Counted from the first letter of the stretch, positions 43,688-53,577 are shown. The stretch is 64,000 bases of DNA from Candidatus Enterococcus moelleringii (GCF_017377575.1 NZ_JAFREM010000025.1:124001-188000), one strand, 5' to 3'. Notes: generated from the sequence alone by a model not told the origin. Translations and numbers: made by a program.

Positions 43688-44506
43688 ATGAAAAAAATTA
43701 CAGTCGGGGTAATATTAGTTGGGTTAGCTATAGTAAGTATTTCAAGCATGGTTTTTCATAATCGATCCACCAATAAAACATATGAAGCTGAGACTACGAT
43801 TAAGAGCCTTGTCATAGACGACAACAATACGCCGATTACAGTAACGGGAACCAATGGAGATACTCTTACGATCCAGTATAAAGAAACGCGCAATAATAAA
43901 TATAAAATAGAAGAAGATCGTTCCGAGTTGGTGTTTGAACGAAAAACAAATTGGCTGCCGTTTAATTGGTTTAATTTCGGCGGTGACTCCGGTGAAATAG
44001 TTGTAGAAGTTCCGAACGATCAACTAGAGGAATTAACCATATCAACTGGCAATGCCCCTGTTTCGGTTGAAAATCTGTCACTGGAAAACGCCTTTATCGA
44101 GACGTCTAACGGTGAAATCGAAGTATCTGATTTAAAGGTTGACGACATTCTGTCAGCCAGAACTACCAATGCGATAATCGTTGCTTCTGAATTAACCTTT
44201 GTGGACGGAGAATTTATCACTAGCAATGGTCAAGTTGAAGCTGATCAGCTGGAAGGTGAAACGATCATGTTGGAAAGTACGAATGCCGATTTGAATTTTG
44301 ACAAGGTGAAAGTGACTAGTCTGCTGTCTGCTGACAGCAGTAATGGCCATATTAAGGGTAATATAATCGGCAAACAAAGTGAGTTTGAGATATACTCTGA
44401 CACCTCCAATGGGAAAAATATCCCTGGTAACACAGATGTCACAAGGGATAAAATGATTGAGGCAGACACCTCGAATGGTGACATTGTAATTGAATTTAGT
44501 GAATAA
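43688..44506 (+). CDS. DUF4097 beta-strand repeat protein, membrane-anchored or secreted
   Basis: A 272-residue protein with an N-terminal hydrophobic segment (TVGVILVGLAIVSISSMVF) and a long region of short beta-strand repeats with recurring S/T-SNG(E/Q/D/H) turns (ETSNGEIEV, TSNGQVEA, DSSNGHIKG, DTSNGDIVI). This pattern is DUF4097, a right-handed beta-helix-like fold found in envelope-stress proteins, including part of enterococcal LiaX. No LPXTG motif or lipobox is seen. A GGAGGAG site precedes the start and a terminator follows. Confidence 0.85.
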   Translation: MKKITVGVILVGLAIVSISSMVFHNRSTNKTYEAETTIKSLVIDDNNTPITVTGTNGDTLTIQYKETRNNKYKIEEDRSELVFERKTNWLPFNWFNFGGDSGEIVVEVPNDQLEELTISTGNAPVSVENLSLENAFIETSNGEIEVSDLKVDDILSARTTNAIIVASELTFVDGEFITSNGQVEADQLEGETIMLESTNADLNFDKVKVTSLLSADSSNGHIKGNIIGKQSEFEIYSDTSNGKNIPGNTDVTRDKMIEADTSNGDIVIEFSE

Positions 44507-44508
44507 AC

Positions 44509-44553
44509 AGCAGGTAAGGACAAGCGAGTTTCGCAGGTCCTTGCCTGTTTTAT
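44509..44553 (+). terminator. terminator after DUF4097 gene
   Basis: CAGGTAAGGAC / GTCCTTGCCTG stem with T-rich tail. Confidence 0.85.
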
Positions 44554-44650
44554 TTTCGAGTTCTTTCCTTTTGCCAGGTGCCAGCAATGGAGCTGCTTAG
44601 TTTGTCGGCGGAAAAATAGCAGCCGATTATTTTAAGTTACGATAACACAG

Positions 44651-44688
44651 CACCGAAGCTAGATCGTTGTTTAGTCTTCGGTGTTTTT
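44651..44688 (+). terminator. orphan terminator hairpin
   Basis: CACCGAAG / CTTCGGTG stem followed by T5, 110 bp after the previous terminator. No ORF or structured RNA is evident between them. Confidence 0.65.
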
Positions 44689-44747
44689 AGCTTTGATGTG
44701 GGGAGTTATATTTTAGCAATTGACTTGGGAAAAGCTTTTAGTTCGTA

Positions 44748-44777
44748 TTGAAAGATAGATCCTGCTTCGGGTATAAT
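44748..44777 (+). promoter_or_regulatory. promoter of the polysaccharide deacetylase gene
   Basis: TTGAAA (44748-44753), 18-nt spacer, TATAAT (44772-44777). The predicted start point near 44784 leaves a leader of about 27 nt. Confidence 0.65.
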
Positions 44778-44810
44778 CAAAGGAATTATGGAAAAGATAG
44801 TGGGTTGGCT

Positions 44811-45845
44811 ATGAATCGCAGAGAGTATCACAAACAAAATCAAAAGGGAAATCGTAGAGGTGCTATTATTGTCACCGGCATTTTGCTGCTAGTGGCAGAG
44901 GTGATAGGGGTTCTATTTGTTATTAATTATCCTCAGATGGAGGTCAATGGCCTCAAAAGTAAAGCAAGCCGGACGGTTAAGGTGGTTCAGGAAAAGTCGG
45001 TTAATCTAGCTTTAAACGGTCCGGAGCAAATGAATATCTACTTGGGAAGGGAGTACCAAGAATTAGGGGCTAAGCTAGATGGCAGCCAAGGAACTAAACT
45101 GCAGGATCAGCTGGAAACTAGCGGAACGGTTGACACGGATACTCCCGGCAGCTACGAGATTACTTACAAAGTAAAGGATGACACCGGTGCGGTTCATCAA
45201 GCAAAAAGAAGAGTGAATGTGGTGGAAAAGCGGATTTACTTAACCTTTGATGATGGACCAGATGAAGCTGTAACGCCGCAATTTTTGGAAACACTGCGGA
45301 ATGCTCATGTAAAGGGCACGTTCTTTGTAACCGGGCACGGGCCGGATCAGCTGATCAAACAAGCTTATGATGAAGGGCATACGATAGGTTTGCACACCTA
45401 TACTCATGATTACGCGACTGTTTACGCTTCGGTGGGGAATTATTTCAGCGATTTGGACAAAGTGGCCCAGCGAGTCAAAGCCATCACGGGGGAGGAAGCC
45501 AAAATTATTCGCTTTCCTGGCGGGGGCTCCAACAGCATCAGCGCCAGCTATTCAAAAGGGATTATGACCACTTTGACCGCGGAAGTTCAAGCTCGTGAAT
45601 ACCAATATTTTGACTGGAATGTTTCCAGCGGAGATGGCAGCAATCAAGCCTCTGCCGATATTCCATATCAAAATGTGACGACCAACTTAGTTGATGGAGC
45701 AGATAATGTTGTTTTAATGCATGATACGAAACAAACTAGTGCAGATGCGTTGAAACGAATCATCGATTTCGGCCTTGCCAATGGCTATGCCTTTGAAAAA
45801 TTGGAAATGGACAGTTTTACTGCCCATCATGGTGTGACGAATTAG
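44811..45845 (+). CDS. membrane-anchored polysaccharide deacetylase (NodB/PgdA-like)
   Basis: A 344-residue protein with a short basic N-terminus, one membrane helix (about 20-42), a bacterial Ig-like/DUF5011 domain (about 65-140: YLGREYQELGAKLDG... TPGSYEITYKVKDDTG) and a NodB catalytic domain (from about 145). Catalytic motifs are present: TFDDGPD (metal-binding Asp), HTYTHDY (both His), RFPGG and LMHDT. It likely deacetylates peptidoglycan or wall glycans outside the cell, giving lysozyme resistance. The start at 44811 fits the membrane topology; a mini-ORF MEKIVGWL (44788-44814) overlaps it as ATGA. Confidence 0.88.
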   Translation: MNRREYHKQNQKGNRRGAIIVTGILLLVAEVIGVLFVINYPQMEVNGLKSKASRTVKVVQEKSVNLALNGPEQMNIYLGREYQELGAKLDGSQGTKLQDQLETSGTVDTDTPGSYEITYKVKDDTGAVHQAKRRVNVVEKRIYLTFDDGPDEAVTPQFLETLRNAHVKGTFFVTGHGPDQLIKQAYDEGHTIGLHTYTHDYATVYASVGNYFSDLDKVAQRVKAITGEEAKIIRFPGGGSNSISASYSKGIMTTLTAEVQAREYQYFDWNVSSGDGSNQASADIPYQNVTTNLVDGADNVVLMHDTKQTSADALKRIIDFGLANGYAFEKLEMDSFTAHHGVTN

Positions 45846-45864
45846 TAAAACCAAAACTTTTTAG

Positions 45865-45893
45865 AAAGAAGCTGTCTGATCAGCTTCTTTTTT
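45865..45893 (+). terminator. terminator after polysaccharide deacetylase gene
   Basis: AAAGAAGCTG / CAGCTTCTTT stem followed by T-run. Confidence 0.8.
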
Positions 45894-45984
45894 GTTCTTT
45901 GAGAACATGAACGCTCGCTGAGCCTATTCTTTGCATTCAAATGAAACCGTATTCTATCATGGGGGAAAGAAAGGTGGAGAATGC

Positions 45985-47442
45985 ATGGAGACATTTGACA
46001 AACAGTTGATTGCCGGGAAATGGCAAGTTGGAAATGATAATGATCACGTTAATGAGGACAAAAATCCCTACAACCAAGAAACGCTGGTGACGATACAAGG
46101 AGCTAGTACGGAGGATGTGGATACCGCTTATCAAGCAGCTAAAAAGGCCCAAAAAGAATGGATGAAGAAGACGCCGCAGGAACGCAGTGCCATTATTGAA
46201 AAGGCGGCAGATTTGATGGAGGAGCACCAAGACGAAATCATCGAATGGCTGATCAAAGAAGGCGGTGCAACCCAAATTAAAGCAGGGCTTGAAGCAAGTC
46301 TAGCGCAAGGAATCACTCGGGAAGCAGCGACTTTCCCAATGCGTTCGGAAGGCAAAATACTGCCCACCAATACACCAGGAGAAGAAAGCTTTGTGACTCA
46401 TCGTCCGTTGGGTGTCATCGGAATTATTAGCCCGTGGAACTTTCCGTTTCATTTAACGATGCGTTCGTTGGCTCCAGCCTTAGCAGCTGGAAATGGTGTG
46501 GTGATTAAGCCAGCTAGTGACAGCCCGGTGACAGGCGGCTTATTACCAGCGAAATTCTTTGTGGACGCTGGCGTGCCGGAAGGTTTAATCAACGTAACTG
46601 TCGGCAGCGGCAGTGAGATTGGTGATTACTTTGTAGAGCATCCGATTCCAAGTTTTATTTCCTTCACTGGTTCAACCGCTGTAGGGAAAAATATTGCCAG
46701 CCATGCCATGAGCGGCCAGAAAATCAAACAGGTAGCCTTAGAGCTAGGCGGCAATTCTCCGTTTATCGTGTTGGAGGATGCTGATTTGGAAGAAGCGGCT
46801 CAAGCTTTAGTGGTAAGTAAATTTATGCACGCGGGCCAAATCTGTATGGCAGCCAATCGCGCCATCGTAGTAGAATCGGTTTTTGATGAATTTGTGGAAA
46901 AAGTCGTAGCTCGCGTGAAAGAATTGGCGGTTGGCGATCCTGCCAAGGAGGAAACAGTGGTAGGTCCAATCATCAATCAAAAACAAACCGATCAGATTCT
47001 AGAAATTGTGAAAAAAGCCAAAGAAGCCGGAGCTGAGTTCTTAATCGAAGGTGGCGTGGAAGGACAAGTAGTCGAACCTTCTGTGTTGATCTCGGAAGAT
47101 CCAAGCCTAGAGATTTTCCACGAAGAAATCTTCGGTCCAGTGTTGCCGATTTTGAAAGTGACAGATACCGAGGCAGCGATTGAAGCCGCCAACGATACTG
47201 AATATGGTTTGTCTAGTGCTTTATTCACCAAGGACCTGAACAAAGGACGTCTGTTAGCTAATCAAATCGAGGCCGGCATGTGCCATATCAATGGTCTAAC
47301 CGTTGATGACCAGCCAAATGCCCCATTTGGCGGGGAGAAAAATTCCGGGATCGGCCGCTTTAACGGCGAGTGGGTACTGGAAGAATTTACTCGCGTGCAA
47401 TGGGTAACGACGAAATCTGGCAAAGGCCAATATCCATTTTAA
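45985..47442 (+). CDS. NAD(P)-dependent aldehyde dehydrogenase
   Basis: A 485-residue aldehyde dehydrogenase superfamily enzyme: SPWNFPFHLTMRSLAPALAAGN (cofactor/oxyanion Asn), the glycine motif TGSTAVGK, the general base Glu in ELGGNSPFIVL, and the nucleophile Cys in HAGQICMAANR. The overall type is the benzaldehyde/salicylaldehyde-like broad-specificity class of Firmicutes. The start follows AAAGGTGGAG. It is monocistronic, so the aldehyde is not identifiable; detoxification is likely. Confidence 0.93.
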   Translation: METFDKQLIAGKWQVGNDNDHVNEDKNPYNQETLVTIQGASTEDVDTAYQAAKKAQKEWMKKTPQERSAIIEKAADLMEEHQDEIIEWLIKEGGATQIKAGLEASLAQGITREAATFPMRSEGKILPTNTPGEESFVTHRPLGVIGIISPWNFPFHLTMRSLAPALAAGNGVVIKPASDSPVTGGLLPAKFFVDAGVPEGLINVTVGSGSEIGDYFVEHPIPSFISFTGSTAVGKNIASHAMSGQKIKQVALELGGNSPFIVLEDADLEEAAQALVVSKFMHAGQICMAANRAIVVESVFDEFVEKVVARVKELAVGDPAKEETVVGPIINQKQTDQILEIVKKAKEAGAEFLIEGGVEGQVVEPSVLISEDPSLEIFHEEIFGPVLPILKVTDTEAAIEAANDTEYGLSSALFTKDLNKGRLLANQIEAGMCHINGLTVDDQPNAPFGGEKNSGIGRFNGEWVLEEFTRVQWVTTKSGKGQYPF

Positions 47443-47446
47443 GCAA

Positions 47447-47481
47447 AACAAAAGAGCTGTCAGCCGACAGCTCTTATTTTG
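47447..47481. terminator. bidirectional terminator between aldehyde dehydrogenase and YoaK genes
   Basis: AAAAGAGCTGTC / GACAGCTCTTATTTT stem. Confidence 0.85.
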
Positions 47482-48157
47482 TGCTAAAAATTTCCCGACG
47501 GAAGCGCCAGATTTGGTAAGTTTGACTGACTGCTAAATACAAAAACAGTGTCGAAACTAGCAAAATCGTTTGCCGGCCTAAATAATCATAAGCGAAAACT
47601 GACACAATTACGCCAGCTAGAAAGGCCAATACGACCCATGTGAAGTGGAAGAATTGCTGCTTGGCTTTGCTGTCCTTGGTTTTCAGATAGTCATAAAAAT
47701 TAGTGGCCACGCCTTTTAAATTTCCAGTAGTAAACAAATTGGTGTAGGTGAGGCCATTGATTTTGTCAAAAGCTACCCATTGCACCGCCGCCGTGAAGGC
47801 AATGATCACCGTAATAACCGATGGATGGGCGGTTAAGCTGGGCAGACTAATTACAAAAAAGACTAAGGCTTCAAAATACAACAGGAACAATCGCCATGAG
47901 TACTGCTGTTTTTCCCGAAAGAAGTCAATCAAATATTTGGCTAACAAAATACCTAAAAAGAAAAACAAAGTCGAAAGCAGTTTCTTCCCAACCGAAGCCC
48001 ATTGATGGTCAAAGGCTTGAATTGTCGCCAAAATCAGATTCCCCGTCTGGGCCGAAGCAAAGGCCTCATAACGAATATAGGTATAGCTGTCCATCATCCC
48101 GCCGATAAAGGTCAAAATTAACCCCACGGATCGATTTTCGTGAAAACTTGAATTCAC
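47474..48157 (-). CDS. YoaK family (DUF1275) membrane protein
   Basis: A 227-residue protein with six predicted membrane helices. The family opening (GLILTFIGGMMDSYTYIRYEAFASAQTGNLI) and the GLTYTNLFTTGNLKG block are clear DUF1275 signatures. Some members are thought to be transporters, but no substrate is known. It is divergent from azlC with a 155-bp gap. Confidence 0.88.
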   Translation of the reverse strand: MNSSFHENRSVGLILTFIGGMMDSYTYIRYEAFASAQTGNLILATIQAFDHQWASVGKKLLSTLFFFLGILLAKYLIDFFREKQQYSWRLFLLYFEALVFFVISLPSLTAHPSVITVIIAFTAAVQWVAFDKINGLTYTNLFTTGNLKGVATNFYDYLKTKDSKAKQQFFHFTWVVLAFLAGVIVSVFAYDYLGRQTILLVSTLFLYLAVSQTYQIWRFRREIFSTK

Positions 48158-48312
48158 AGGAGTTCATCTCTTTTCTGAGACTATGGTATCACAATCTTTC
48201 AGAAAATGAATGAAAAAAGCTGGAGAGTCATCTCATTTTGTCTATCTTTTTGACATAAGTGTGTTAGAATGGGAGTGCTTTTTTATTCTCAAATCGGAAG
48301 GAAAAGATTCTC

Positions 48313-49068
48313 ATGTCTTTAAGAAATCGGACGGACTGGCAGGAAGCGCTTCGTGCCGTCATGCCCCTGTGCTTCAGCTATATTCCGGTAGGTTTGGCCT
48401 GCGGTATGCTGCTGCATCAAGTCGGGTTTAATCCGCTGTTAACTGCCCTGCTGTCATTGGTGGTATTTTCAGGCGGTGCTCAGTTTTTAGTGGTTTCGTT
48501 GTTAGCGGTTCATGCTTCGTTTACGTCAATTATCTTGATGGTATTGTTTTTGGAATTGCGTTATGCCTTGTTAGGCTCAAGCTTATCTCACTTTTTTAAG
48601 CAGGAGCATCGCGGCTTTCTGGCGCTGTTTTCCCAATCCATGAATGATGAGAATTATGCAGTAAATTATTTAAAATACTCCACCGAACCTACTTGGAATC
48701 GCACCCGGGCGCTTTTGGTTAACTGGTTCTCCCAAGCTTCGTGGGTAGTGAGTACGGTATTAGGTACGGTTTTCGGGGCCTTTATCAATGTAGATACGGA
48801 ATTGGTGCATTTTGCTTTAACGGCGATGTTTATTTTTATGTTTATGATGCAGGTGAAAAACAAACTGCTGCTGGCAACCGGTTTGTTGTCGGGTGCTTTA
48901 GCGGTATTCTTCATGTTGCTCTTGAAAAATACCTTTGGTCTGATTCTGGCAACGGTGATTGCTTCATTGACGGGATATTGGTTGGATACGTGTTTGAGAA
49001 AGCCGACGTCAGGCAAGGGTGACGATGATTTTTTTCCAGTAAGGGGTGAGGAGGTTCATCATGAGTAA
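48313..49068 (+). CDS. azlC: AzlC-family branched-chain amino acid exporter, large subunit
   Basis: A 251-residue membrane protein with seven or so helices and family blocks AVMPLCFSYIPVGLACGMLL, VVFSGGAQFLVVSLL and LELRYALLGSSLSHFF. With AzlD it exports branched-chain amino acids or their analogues. The start follows GGAAGGA. The gene overlaps azlD by 8 bp. Confidence 0.92.
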   Translation: MSLRNRTDWQEALRAVMPLCFSYIPVGLACGMLLHQVGFNPLLTALLSLVVFSGGAQFLVVSLLAVHASFTSIILMVLFLELRYALLGSSLSHFFKQEHRGFLALFSQSMNDENYAVNYLKYSTEPTWNRTRALLVNWFSQASWVVSTVLGTVFGAFINVDTELVHFALTAMFIFMFMMQVKNKLLLATGLLSGALAVFFMLLLKNTFGLILATVIASLTGYWLDTCLRKPTSGKGDDDFFPVRGEEVHHE

Positions 49069-49378
49069 TCTGTATTTACTGCTGTTGATACTATGTCTGT
49101 TCGTGGCCTCCTATATTCCCCGGGTGTTTCCGATGCTGTATTTTTCCCAGCGCAAGGTGCCTGAATGGTTCAGTGAATGGATGAAGTTTGTCCCAATTTC
49201 GCTGTTTGCGGCTTTGGTTTTCAAGGATGTCTTTATCAGCCATGAGCATTTTGAAATTGGCGGCAATATTCGAATTATTGCGATGTTTTTAGTGGCCGGG
49301 GTTGCCTACAAAACCCGCTCAATGGCTTGGTCAGTGATTACTGGTTTAGCTGCTGTTTTCCTATTGTCTTTGCTATAA
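49061..49378 (+). CDS. azlD: AzlD-family branched-chain amino acid exporter, small subunit
   Basis: A 105-residue protein with three to four helices and the SYIPRVFPMLYFSQRKVPEWFSEWMKFVP block of AzlD. Start set by GGTGAGGAGG; it overlaps the end of azlC, and the two form the exporter. Terminated at 49379-49434. Confidence 0.92.
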   Translation: MSNLYLLLLILCLFVASYIPRVFPMLYFSQRKVPEWFSEWMKFVPISLFAALVFKDVFISHEHFEIGGNIRIIAMFLVAGVAYKTRSMAWSVITGLAAVFLLSLL

Positions 49379-49434
49379 AAAACGAAGGATCTAAGCACCG
49401 GAAATTTCCGGCGGCTTAGATCCTTCGTTTTATT
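49379..49434. terminator. bidirectional terminator after azlCD
   Basis: 16-bp outer stem AACGAAGGATCTAAGC / GCTTAGATCCTTCGTT with an inner GGAAA/TTTCC hairpin. Confidence 0.9.
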
Positions 49435-49447
49435 ATTTAGTTAGCTG

Positions 49448-49747
49448 TTATCCTTGGTATTCAGCTAAGGGGCGGTAGGTTAAGACCTGCATTTTACGGT
49501 AAAATTCAGAAGGCAGTTTTTTCCAGGCCCGCAAGAGCTGCATAAAGTAGCTTTGATCGGCTTTAATAACATATTCGTTTAATAATAGCCCAAATGATTT
49601 GCGTTGATCTTGTTTTAGCATATTTTCGTAAGCCTCTTTGGCTTGTTCTTCATTTTCAGCAACATATAAAGTACGGACTTCCACATAGGCGCCTTCAATA
49701 CTTTGCGTCTCCTCGATAAAATAAATGGTTCTAGTTTCCTCGCTCAT
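49448..49747 (-). CDS. hypothetical protein, 99 residues
   Basis: A soluble, acidic N-terminal (IYFIEETQSIEGAYVEVRTLYVAENEEQAKEAYENML) and basic C-terminal (LLRAWKKLPSEFYRKMQVL) small protein with no membrane segment. I do not recognise the family. It is bounded by the azlCD terminator and an intergenic region with a response-regulator stub, and starts after GAGAGGATG-type sequence. Confidence 0.55.
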   Translation of the reverse strand: MSEETRTIYFIEETQSIEGAYVEVRTLYVAENEEQAKEAYENMLKQDQRKSFGLLLNEYVIKADQSYFMQLLRAWKKLPSEFYRKMQVLTYRPLAEYQG

Positions 49748-49871
49748 TTAAATCATCCTCTCCATACATATAGAATAACCTTTGTTCTTGAATTAATTGT
49801 GAACGAATTGGTCTTTTTATCTTGTAAATTCCCTAGGTTTTGGTAAAAAAATGCTAAAGCGGCTGTGTCAT

Positions 49872-49896
49872 CTACACTAAAATCGTAGTGTTTTTG
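49872..49896 (+). terminator. hairpin with T-run in the 49748-50114 spacer
   Basis: ACACTA-N6-TAGTGT followed by TTTTT. Orientation is plus; no gene for it to terminate is evident. Confidence 0.55.
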
Positions 49897-49936
49897 TGAG
49901 CAGTATGGTGAAATTTCGTTGCGTTAAGGAGGATTA

Positions 49937-49987
49937 CTAAAGAAATAATAAGTTTTCGTCATCTTCTACAATCAGTAAGTGGTTCAT
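49937..49987 (-). pseudogene. 16-residue stub of an OmpR-type response regulator
   Basis: On the minus strand, after AAAAAGGAGTTGAAGGCAA, an ATG opens the frame MNHLLIVEDDENLLFL followed by TAG. The LLIVEDDE start is the phospho-acceptor domain opening of response regulators. The remaining ~210 codons are absent, so this is the 5' remnant of a deleted gene. It is divergent from the fused ABC transporter, whose relatives are often run by a two-component system. Confidence 0.65.
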
Positions 49988-50114
49988 TTGCCTTCAACTC
50001 CTTTTTGCATAATAATAGTACCAATATGTTATGAACTGTGTTGAAGTGTTGTTCATTTTGAGTTAACAATGCTCTGCTAATTTAAGATAAATCAAACGAT
50101 AAAGGGATGAAACG

Positions 50115-52457
50115 ATGTTAGAACTAAAGGATATAAAGAAGTATTACCACGTGGGGGACACCACTACCAAGGCTCTGGACGGAGTATCGGTGGCTTTTCG
50201 CCGCCAAGAATTTGTGGCCATTCTTGGTGCCAGCGGATCAGGTAAAACGACCTTGCTGAATGTGATCGGCGGCTTGGATAATTACGACACCGGTGATATG
50301 GTGATCAACGGCAAGTCCACCAAAACCTTCAAGGAATCTGACTGGGATGCCTACCGAAACAACTCGATTGGGTTCGTCTTCCAAAGCTACAACTTAATCA
50401 GTCACTTAGGCATTATTGACAACGTAGAATTGGGGATGACCTTAAGCGGTGTGCCCAAGGAAGAAAAAACGCAAAAGGCTGAGGAAGCTTTGCGGCGAGT
50501 TGGCTTGGCGGATCATATGCACAAAAAGCCCAACCAATTATCGGGTGGACAAATGCAGCGGGTGGCGATCGCTCGGGCGCTGGCTAATGATCCAGACATT
50601 TTGCTCTGTGATGAACCAACCGGTGCTTTGGATACTGAAACCAGTATTCAAATTATGAAATTGATCGAAGAACTATCCAAGGAAAAACTGGTGATTATGG
50701 TTACCCATAACCCAACCTTGGCGGATGAATATGCCGATCGCATTATCCGTTTTTCCGATGGACAAATTTTGAGCGACTCTCATCCCCATCAAGAACGACC
50801 AAAGCCCGATCAATTCAATTTGAAACGGACGAAAATGAAATTCATGACGGCTTTGAAGCTGTCCTTTAACAATTTACGTACCAAAAAAGGTCGGACTTTT
50901 TTAACCGCCTTTGCTTCCAGTATCGGGATTATCAGTATTGGGATCGTGCTGTCATTATCCAGCGGCTTCCAGACTCAGATCGATCAGACCCAATCCGAAA
51001 CCATGGCGAAGTTCCCGATTACGATTTCGCAAGTAGCCACCGATAGAAGTGGAAGACAGGAAGATGCGCTGGGCTCAGATGATGGATCGTATCCCAACAC
51101 GGATACCGTTACTGCCAAAATTAGTGACCAGGACCGGGCGCAGCATACCAACAAAATCGATCAGGAATATGTCGATTATATCGAAAATATTGATCCAAAT
51201 CTAAGCAACAACATCGGTTTCACTCGTTTAGTAGGAATGAATTTGTTAAGAGATGTGAATGGCGATGTGGAACCAGTGAAGCTGTCCAACGATGCTTCTG
51301 ACAGTGCTAGCGCTGGGATGACCAACGCAATGGCCAACATGACCGGCGTCGGTGTTTCTTCTTTTCCGAAGCAATTGAGCGAAGGCAGCAGCAGTTTCCT
51401 GGAAGAGAACTATGATTTGTTAGATGGTGCCTATCCTAACTCACCAACGGATGTGGTTTTAATTGTTGATGGCAATAACAATACCAACATCAATTCATTG
51501 AAGAATTTAGGCTTTGATGTAAAAGATGGTGAAAAACTTAATTTCGACCAAATCGTAGGAACCAGCTTCAAGCTGATCCACAATAATGATTACTATACCG
51601 AATTGCCAACCGGGAATTTTGTCCCAAATACGGATTACAACGAGATTTACAACAACGGCAATAACCAAGAAATGAAGATTTCCGGTGTCCTGCGGGTGAA
51701 AGAAAATTCCACCATGAACTTGCTGGCACCTGGAATTGCTTACAGCAACGAATTGACCCAACAAATTGTGGATGAAAACAAAGATTCGGCAATTGTCCAA
51801 GCTCAACGGGACAGCGAAACCAACGTAATGACCAATGAACCATTGGATGACAGATCGAAAGAAAGCACTTTGGCTTATCTTGGCGGTGACAGCATCCCTT
51901 ACAGCATCATGATTTATCCAAACAACTTCAAAGACAAAGAAGCGATTTTGGATTACTTAGACGACTACAACGATGGCAAATCCAAAGAAGACCGGATCAT
52001 TTACCAAGATTTAGCCGGTACCATGACTGAATTAACCGGTGGTTTGATGGATGCTATCACCTATGTATTGATTGCCTTCGCTGGGATTTCACTAGTGACC
52101 AGCATGATCATGATCGGGATTATCACCTATACTTCTGTGATTGAGCGGACTAAGGAAATCGGGGTCTTGAAAGCATTGGGAGCACGGAAGAAAGATATTA
52201 CCCGGGTGTTCGATGCCGAAACCTGCATTTTAGGTCTGGCTTCCGGAACGTTAGGGGTAGTCCTAGCTTGGGCAGCGACTTTCCCAATCAATCTTGTCTT
52301 GTATAATATGACGGAGTTGGAAAATGTAGCTCAGCTGAACCCAATTCACGGCGTCATCTTGATCCTTGTTTCAACCGTTCTAACCATGATCGGCGGACAT
52401 ATTCCAGCAAGAATGGCTGCTAAAAAAGATGCAGCGATTGCTTTGCGGGCGGAATAA
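50115..52457 (+). CDS. fused ABC transporter ATP-binding protein/permease (MacB-like)
   Basis: A 780-residue protein. Residues 1-230 form an ATPase (Walker [10 protein letters not shown] at about 36-44, signature [14 protein letters not shown], Walker [14 protein letters not shown]-loop VTHNP). A membrane helix lies near 255-280, then an extracellular MacB_PCD-like domain of about 370 residues and a C-terminal FtsX block with three helices (about 645-670, 700-725, 745-770) and [23 protein letters not shown]. Such half-transporters dimerise to export peptides or antimicrobials. The response-regulator stub upstream hints at lost regulation. The start follows AAAGGGATG. Confidence 0.9.
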   Translation: MLELKDIKKYYHVGDTTTKALDGVSVAFRRQEFVAILGASGSGKTTLLNVIGGLDNYDTGDMVINGKSTKTFKESDWDAYRNNSIGFVFQSYNLISHLGIIDNVELGMTLSGVPKEEKTQKAEEALRRVGLADHMHKKPNQLSGGQMQRVAIARALANDPDILLCDEPTGALDTETSIQIMKLIEELSKEKLVIMVTHNPTLADEYADRIIRFSDGQILSDSHPHQERPKPDQFNLKRTKMKFMTALKLSFNNLRTKKGRTFLTAFASSIGIISIGIVLSLSSGFQTQIDQTQSETMAKFPITISQVATDRSGRQEDALGSDDGSYPNTDTVTAKISDQDRAQHTNKIDQEYVDYIENIDPNLSNNIGFTRLVGMNLLRDVNGDVEPVKLSNDASDSASAGMTNAMANMTGVGVSSFPKQLSEGSSSFLEENYDLLDGAYPNSPTDVVLIVDGNNNTNINSLKNLGFDVKDGEKLNFDQIVGTSFKLIHNNDYYTELPTGNFVPNTDYNEIYNNGNNQEMKISGVLRVKENSTMNLLAPGIAYSNELTQQIVDENKDSAIVQAQRDSETNVMTNEPLDDRSKESTLAYLGGDSIPYSIMIYPNNFKDKEAILDYLDDYNDGKSKEDRIIYQDLAGTMTELTGGLMDAITYVLIAFAGISLVTSMIMIGIITYTSVIERTKEIGVLKALGARKKDITRVFDAETCILGLASGTLGVVLAWAATFPINLVLYNMTELENVAQLNPIHGVILILVSTVLTMIGGHIPARMAAKKDAAIALRAE

Positions 52458-52459
52458 AA

Positions 52460-52504
52460 CGAAAAGATCAGTACCTTCAATTCAGAGGGTACTGATCTTT
52501 TTTG
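52460..52504. terminator. bidirectional terminator between fused ABC gene and M42 peptidase gene
   Basis: AAAAGATCAGTACC / GGTACTGATCTTTT stem with T-run. Confidence 0.9.
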
Positions 52505-52506
52505 CG

Positions 52507-53577
52507 TTAGCCGTAAATAATTGTGTTGATTGTGCTTTGATCCAATCCCTTCAAGACTTGAATCAGCATTTCCCGCGCAGCATCGAAGTCAGCGATGCTG
52601 AACATAGTTTGGTGGGTATGAATGTAACGGCCGCTGACGCCGATTACGCTGCTGGGGATTCCTTCATTGGCAGTGTGGGCTGCGCCGGCATCGGTTCCGC
52701 CTTTGGACACAAAGTATTGGTAAGGAATATTATGAGTTTCAGCGGTATCCAGCAAGTATTCCCGCAATCTTGGCAATAAAATCATGCCGGGATCTTGAAT
52801 CCGCAGCAAGGTTCCTTCCCCTAAATGACCAAATGTACCATTGGTAGTCGTTAAGTCATCGGCGGCCGAGCAGTCCACCGCAAAGAACAAATCTGGTTTG
52901 AATTTTGTGACAGCAGGTTTCGCCCCTCGCAGGCCAACTTCTTCTTGCACATTGGCACCGGCAATCAGAGTATAATCCAAAGTTTCCTCTTGCAAAGTTT
53001 CTAAAGCTTCCAATACTACCGTGCAGCCGTAGCGGTTGTCCCAAGCTTTACTGATAATATTTTTGCCGTTGGCGGTTTTGATGGTTTCTACTTTAGGAAC
53101 GATCGTGTCGCCAGGCAGGACGCCGTATTCCAACGCTTCGTCTCTAGATTCGAAGCCAGCATCGAATAAAATGTCTTCTACCTTAACTTGGCTTTGTCCG
53201 CCGGTTCCTCGTAACAAATGGGGAGGGACGGAAGAAGAGATGCATGGATAATTACCTTTTTTCGTTTTCAAAGTAAAGCGTTGTGCGGAAACGACATAGG
53301 GATTCCAGCCGCCAAGTGGTACAACTTTGAACAATCCTCGTGGTGTAATTTCCGTCAACATAAAGCCAACTTCATCCATGTGGGCCGCCACCATTACCCG
53401 TGGTGCGTCTTCGGCCGCTTGTTTTAGACCAAAAATTCCACCTAAGCCGTCTTGCTGAACCTTATCCACTAGTGGTGTCAGCTCTTTTTTCATGTAGGCG
53501 CGAATGTCGTCTTCAAAGCCGCTGGTGCCTTGTAATTCGGTTAATTCTTTGATGCGTTTATACGTAGATTCCTGCAT
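52507..53577 (-). CDS. M42 family metallopeptidase (glutamyl aminopeptidase-like)
   Basis: A 356-residue dinuclear zinc aminopeptidase forming large tetrahedral assemblies in relatives. The metal and catalytic residues lie in AAHMDEVG, KAWDNRYG (bridging Asp), QEEVGLRGA (catalytic Glu), VDCSAADD and SGRYIHTHQTMF (His). It removes acidic or general N-terminal residues from cytoplasmic peptides; lactococcal PepA is the model. Start follows AGGAGGATTTCT. Monocistronic. Confidence 0.93.
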   Translation of the reverse strand: MQESTYKRIKELTELQGTSGFEDDIRAYMKKELTPLVDKVQQDGLGGIFGLKQAAEDAPRVMVAAHMDEVGFMLTEITPRGLFKVVPLGGWNPYVVSAQRFTLKTKKGNYPCISSSVPPHLLRGTGGQSQVKVEDILFDAGFESRDEALEYGVLPGDTIVPKVETIKTANGKNIISKAWDNRYGCTVVLEALETLQEETLDYTLIAGANVQEEVGLRGAKPAVTKFKPDLFFAVDCSAADDLTTTNGTFGHLGEGTLLRIQDPGMILLPRLREYLLDTAETHNIPYQYFVSKGGTDAGAAHTANEGIPSSVIGVSGRYIHTHQTMFSIADFDAAREMLIQVLKGLDQSTINTIIYG

